Of a stretch of 64,000 nucleotides of DNA, positions 61,260 through 64,000 are shown piece by piece. The notes under the pieces were generated by a model. The model made no database searches, had not been told where the DNA came from, and was given only the letters and a program-made list of their open reading frames with translations. This DNA is from Ignavibacteria bacterium RIFOXYC2_FULL_35_21 (lineage in GTDB: Bacteria > Bacteroidota > Ignavibacteria > Kapaibacteriales > UBA2268): contig MHAY01000028.1 in NCBI GenBank assembly GCA_001804705.1, positions 18,000-81,999 on the forward strand, given 5' to 3'. Each line of letters begins with the position of its first letter. Within the stretch, counting starts at the first letter, position 1. The position numbers and the translations under genes are program-made.

Positions 61260-61859
61260 TTACGAACTTTCTAATATCTTCCTCAACTCATCGCGGAGTT
61301 GTGCGGCTTTCTCGTAGTTCTCATCCTTCACAGCTTTTTCGAGCTGGGTCTGAAGCAGTTCAGCCTTTGTTCTGGGCCTGTGCTTATCCACCTGCTGTTG
61401 TTTCTGATTCCTGAGATATGCATCTTCATCGCTCTCGTCAATTCCCGGTTCTTCACCCTGCGGTATCAATCCTGTTTCGTCGAGTATTTCACTTTTCACA
61501 TAAATAGGTGCATTGTATCTCACAGCAAGAGCTATTGCATCGCTCGGGCGGGCATCTATTTCCAAATCACCATCATCGAATATCAGCTTTGCATAAAATG
61601 TCCCTTCACGAAGCTCATTCACATATATTTCACTCAGATTTGAACCGAAAGAATCTACGACATTTTTTAGTAAATCATGTGTCATAGGCCTTGGGGGAAC
61701 GACACCCTCCATTTCGAGTGCTATTGCCTGTGCTTCGAATGCACCGATTATGATGGGTAGTCGGCGGTTGCCGTCCACTTCCTTTAATATCAGTGCATAT
61801 GCACTATTACTCGCAGGACTTGCCGATAAACCAAGGACAACTAGTTGAACTTTATCCAT
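61260..61859 (-). CDS. Bifunctional nuclease (BFN) family protein with C-terminal UVR motif
   Basis: 199 residues. Residues 1-130 are the BFN/DUF151 domain: VVLGLSASPASNSAYALILK, LPIIIGAFEAQAIALEMEGV, PRPMTHDLLKNVVDSFG and the DARPSDAIALAVRYNAPIYV signature. After a charged linker, LEKAVKDENYEKAAQLRDEL is a UvrB/UvrC-type UVR helix pair. Related proteins in Bacteroidota and Chlorobi have the same two-part build. Nuclease activity was reported for plant members; the bacterial role is not settled. Well kept, full length. Confidence 0.9.
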   Translation of the reverse strand: MDKVQLVVLGLSASPASNSAYALILKEVDGNRRLPIIIGAFEAQAIALEMEGVVPPRPMTHDLLKNVVDSFGSNLSEIYVNELREGTFYAKLIFDDGDLEIDARPSDAIALAVRYNAPIYVKSEILDETGLIPQGEEPGIDESDEDAYLRNQKQQQVDKHRPRTKAELLQTQLEKAVKDENYEKAAQLRDELRKILESS

Positions 61860-61944
61860 CTATCACTTTTAATTTATTCAATCAAATATTAATATTTAAG
61901 ACTGCATTTCATTTTAAATATTGCAGTCGGTTTTTTTCAATTTC

Positions 61945-62922
61945 TTATTTTCCAGTTAGGTGTTTCACCTTTTCAGCCAGCTTTGGTACAACTGTAAATA
62001 AATCGCCAACAATACCATAATCACACACTTTGAATATCGGAGCATCTTTATCTTTATTGATTGCAACTATGACTTTTGATGTTGACATTCCTGCAAGATG
62101 CTGTACTGCTCCCGATATACCGCATGCAACATAAAGGTTTGGTGAAACGGTTTTTCCTGTTTGTCCTACCTGCTCGCTGTGTGGCCTCCAGCCTGCATCC
62201 ACAACTGCCCTCGATGCTCCGACCGCCGCACCAAAAGCCGAAGCAAGAGATTCAATCAGGTTATAATTCTCCGCTCCTTTAATTCCTCTGCCTCCGGAAA
62301 CAATGATGTCAGCTTCAAGTACATCCATCTTACCTTCGTTTTTCATCAATGCCGAAACAAAAGCCTTCTTATCATCTTCTGACAAATTCGGTGCATAATC
62401 TTTTGTTGTCATTGTTATTGATTCACCCGATTTTGTTGCTGTGAATACATTAGGCCTGAGTGAAAACACTTTAATGTCCGAATTTACTTTAGCTGTGATT
62501 TGTGCTTTACCTGCATAAACCGGTTTCTTTGCAATGATGTAACCATCCTCGATTCCCAACCCAACACAATCGCCGATATATCCTGCCTCAAGCTTAGCCG
62601 CTACCCTTGGTGCGAGTTCCAGCCCTTTCGCATTTCCTGCAAAAAGTATGACGTCCACATTTTCCGATTTAATTACCTGGTGCAAAATTGCTGCGGCGGC
62701 TGTTGATGAATATGTTTCCATCAGTTCATGCTTCGCATTAATAACATTAGCCATCCCGTATTCACCTGCACATTTCACATGCTCTTTACTTCCGTTAATA
62801 ATAATCCCTGCAAAAGGAATACCAGCGGCAGACGACAGTGTACGAGCCGCCGAAATCGCTTCGCAGGATGTTCTTTTCAAAGTGTTTTTCTGGCCTTCAA
62901 GAAATACAAGTATCTTATTCAT
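61945..62922 (-). CDS. etfA: Electron transfer flavoprotein alpha subunit
   Basis: 325 residues: N-terminal domain ILVFLEGQKNTLKRTSCEAI, and the FAD-binding C-terminal domain with SGGRGIKGAENYNLIESLAS, GASRAVVDAGWRPHSEQVGQ, TGKTVSPNLYVACGISGAVQ and AINKDKDAPIFKVCDYG. With EtfB it takes electrons from acyl-CoA dehydrogenases and passes them to the membrane quinone pool, or takes part in flavin-based bifurcation. The FAD-binding residues are kept. It lies 21 bases after etfB, one operon. Confidence 0.96.
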   Translation of the reverse strand: MNKILVFLEGQKNTLKRTSCEAISAARTLSSAAGIPFAGIIINGSKEHVKCAGEYGMANVINAKHELMETYSSTAAAAILHQVIKSENVDVILFAGNAKGLELAPRVAAKLEAGYIGDCVGLGIEDGYIIAKKPVYAGKAQITAKVNSDIKVFSLRPNVFTATKSGESITMTTKDYAPNLSEDDKKAFVSALMKNEGKMDVLEADIIVSGGRGIKGAENYNLIESLASAFGAAVGASRAVVDAGWRPHSEQVGQTGKTVSPNLYVACGISGAVQHLAGMSTSKVIVAINKDKDAPIFKVCDYGIVGDLFTVVPKLAEKVKHLTGK

Positions 62923-62943
62923 TTATTTCATCTCCTATTATTA

Positions 62944-63690
62944 TCATATTATTTTTGAATCTTCATGAAGCATACGCACCAGCTCATCAATATCAGCATC
63001 GCTGTCGCTGAGAATTTTACCAATCCTTTGCTTTAATGGTATAGACATACCCAATACAGTTACCTTCACATCTGTCTGCACAGGTTCTTTCATCTCGATT
63101 GGCTTCGATTTGGCTTTCATAATATCGGGAAGCTTCGGATACCTCGGCTCATTCAAACCTTTCTGACAACTGATGATGCAGGGGAGTGATGACTCGACAA
63201 TTTCCTTACCACCCTCGATGTCCCTTTCTGCGGATGCTTTGCCATCGGCTACCACAAGCTTTGAAACAACCGAAACAGAAGGAATCCCCAGAAATTCTCC
63301 GAGCATGGACGGCATTTGCAGTGAATCGTAATCCACTGACTGCCTTCCCATAAAAATAATGTCGGGATTCAACTCTTTTGCATATTCAGCAATATTTTTA
63401 GCAACAAAAAAAGAATCTTTTTGAGTGTCGGCTTTAATCAAAACAGCCTTATCGACACACATCGCAAGTGCTGTTCTTAAAATATCGGTCGAGGCTTCTG
63501 CACCTACTGTAACGGCTGTAACAGTGCCTCCGTTCTTTTCTTTCAGTCTCAAACCTTCTTCAATCCCATACTCATCATAAGGGCTGATGACATACTTAAT
63601 ACCCTGTGTGTCAATTGTCTTGCCGTCGGGTCCCACAAGTATTCTCGTAGCAGTGTCGGGAACCCTTGAAATACAAACCAGAATGTTCAT
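62944..63690 (-). CDS. etfB: Electron transfer flavoprotein beta subunit
   Basis: 248 residues from ATG 63690 (MNILVCISRVPDTATRILVG); the 13 extra codons upstream are not part of the family. Key parts are YVISPYDEYGIEEGLRLKEK, ALAMCVDKAVLI, FMGRQSVDYDSLQMPSMLGE and SSLPCIISCQKGLNEPRYPK with the AMP/flavin-binding region. First gene of the etfBA pair. No acyl-CoA dehydrogenase or quinone oxidoreductase is in the window. The crotonase gene at 25 kb is a possible pathway companion. Confidence 0.96.
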   Translation of the reverse strand: MNILVCISRVPDTATRILVGPDGKTIDTQGIKYVISPYDEYGIEEGLRLKEKNGGTVTAVTVGAEASTDILRTALAMCVDKAVLIKADTQKDSFFVAKNIAEYAKELNPDIIFMGRQSVDYDSLQMPSMLGEFLGIPSVSVVSKLVVADGKASAERDIEGGKEIVESSLPCIISCQKGLNEPRYPKLPDIMKAKSKPIEMKEPVQTDVKVTVLGMSIPLKQRIGKILSDSDADIDELVRMLHEDSKII

Positions 63691-64000
63691 TAATACTCCA
63701 AACGAATAGTTCAATATAAATTTTAGCAAATATAATGAAAAATCACTTTTCGATAAGAATTGAATTGAAAAAGGGTATAGGGTTTAGGGATTAGGGAGTT
63801 GGGAAAAGGAAATTATATAACAATTCTATCTCGTAGAAATTATATATTAATAGCATCAAATGAATCACCCCAACCATTCTTATTTCCCTTGTCATTCTGA
63901 GCAAAGCGTAGAATCTTCTTAAATCATAAATTGTCTTGTCCTGAAATACGTTGACCATTATTTAATTGAATAAAGGTTGTTGAACATAATATTTATTAGG
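63691..64000. other. Gene-free region to the window end
   Basis: Upstream region of etfB (promoter expected near 63700-63760, not certain). It also holds a GTCATTCTGAGCAAAGCG repeat copy at 63891-63917 and a CTCGTAGAAATTATAT piece near 63829 that resembles the CGTAG hairpins at 44520-44640. No coding frame is seen. Confidence 0.55.

Overview
The window comes from an AT-rich, Gram-negative bacterium of the Bacteroidota / Chlorobiota / Ignavibacteriota-Kapabacteria superphylum. This is inferred from content, not from a marker-gene tree. Pointers are two proteins with C-terminal type IX secretion (T9SS) sorting domains, several decayed T9SS tails, a Kdo transferase (so LPS), a TonB receptor with a carboxypeptidase-regulatory-like plug extension, OmpA-type and beta-barrel outer membrane proteins, DUF3857/transglutaminase proteins, and anaerobe-style redox modules.

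Layout. 0-5 kb: end of a DsbD-like electron carrier and a T9SS-exported metalloprotease. 5-8 kb: a PEP/pyruvate-binding protein with a nucleotidyltransferase tail, preceded by a 245-base stretch with no G on the + strand. 8-16 kb: glutamate dehydrogenase facing a four-gene redox operon (NuoE-like, NuoF-GltD fusion, HoxU-like, FMN glutamate-synthase-like). 16.6-20 kb: HDOD regulator, Kdo transferase, hemerythrin-PAS sensor. 20.1-25.1 kb: a toxin-antitoxin (TA)/defence island with HicBA, two MntA-HepT pairs, a YoeB pair, an unrecognised protein and an HTH-nuclease. 25-33 kb: crotonase, phosphodiester glycosidase, a T9SS surface protein and an OmpA protein. 32.9-35.5 kb: a second TA cluster (orphan antitoxin, HTH-PIN pair, lipoprotein, BrnT pair). 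35.6-41.3 kb: glycosyltransferase, RsmG, DUF4159 and DUF4175 proteins. 41.5-44.4 kb: a small metal-site membrane protein and a TonB receptor. 44.9-60.6 kb: a minus-strand run of surface and export proteins, including a 2520-residue protein. 60.7-63.7 kb: tRNA(CAT) with a partial copy, a catalytically dead MntA relic, a bifunctional nuclease family protein, and EtfA/EtfB.

The most unusual pattern is that TA cassettes repeatedly sit between a gene's 3' end and a second, diverged copy of that 3' end. T9SS tails ending KPFVVLR separate the cassettes at 21-23 kb, an OmpA tail is duplicated around an orphan antitoxin, and a glycosyltransferase tail is duplicated around the BrnT pair. A tRNA 3' half is also duplicated next to an MntA relic. 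The tail copies differ from the local gene largely at synonymous or conservative sites, which suggests they came from paralogous genes elsewhere. Cassettes may therefore travel by recombination in conserved 3' ends of multicopy genes. No integrase or transposase is visible.

Second, short palindromic and tandem repeats of several families are scattered between genes. Some have entered coding sequences in frame (Kdo transferase, OmpA protein, DUF4175 protein, TonB receptor, giant surface protein).
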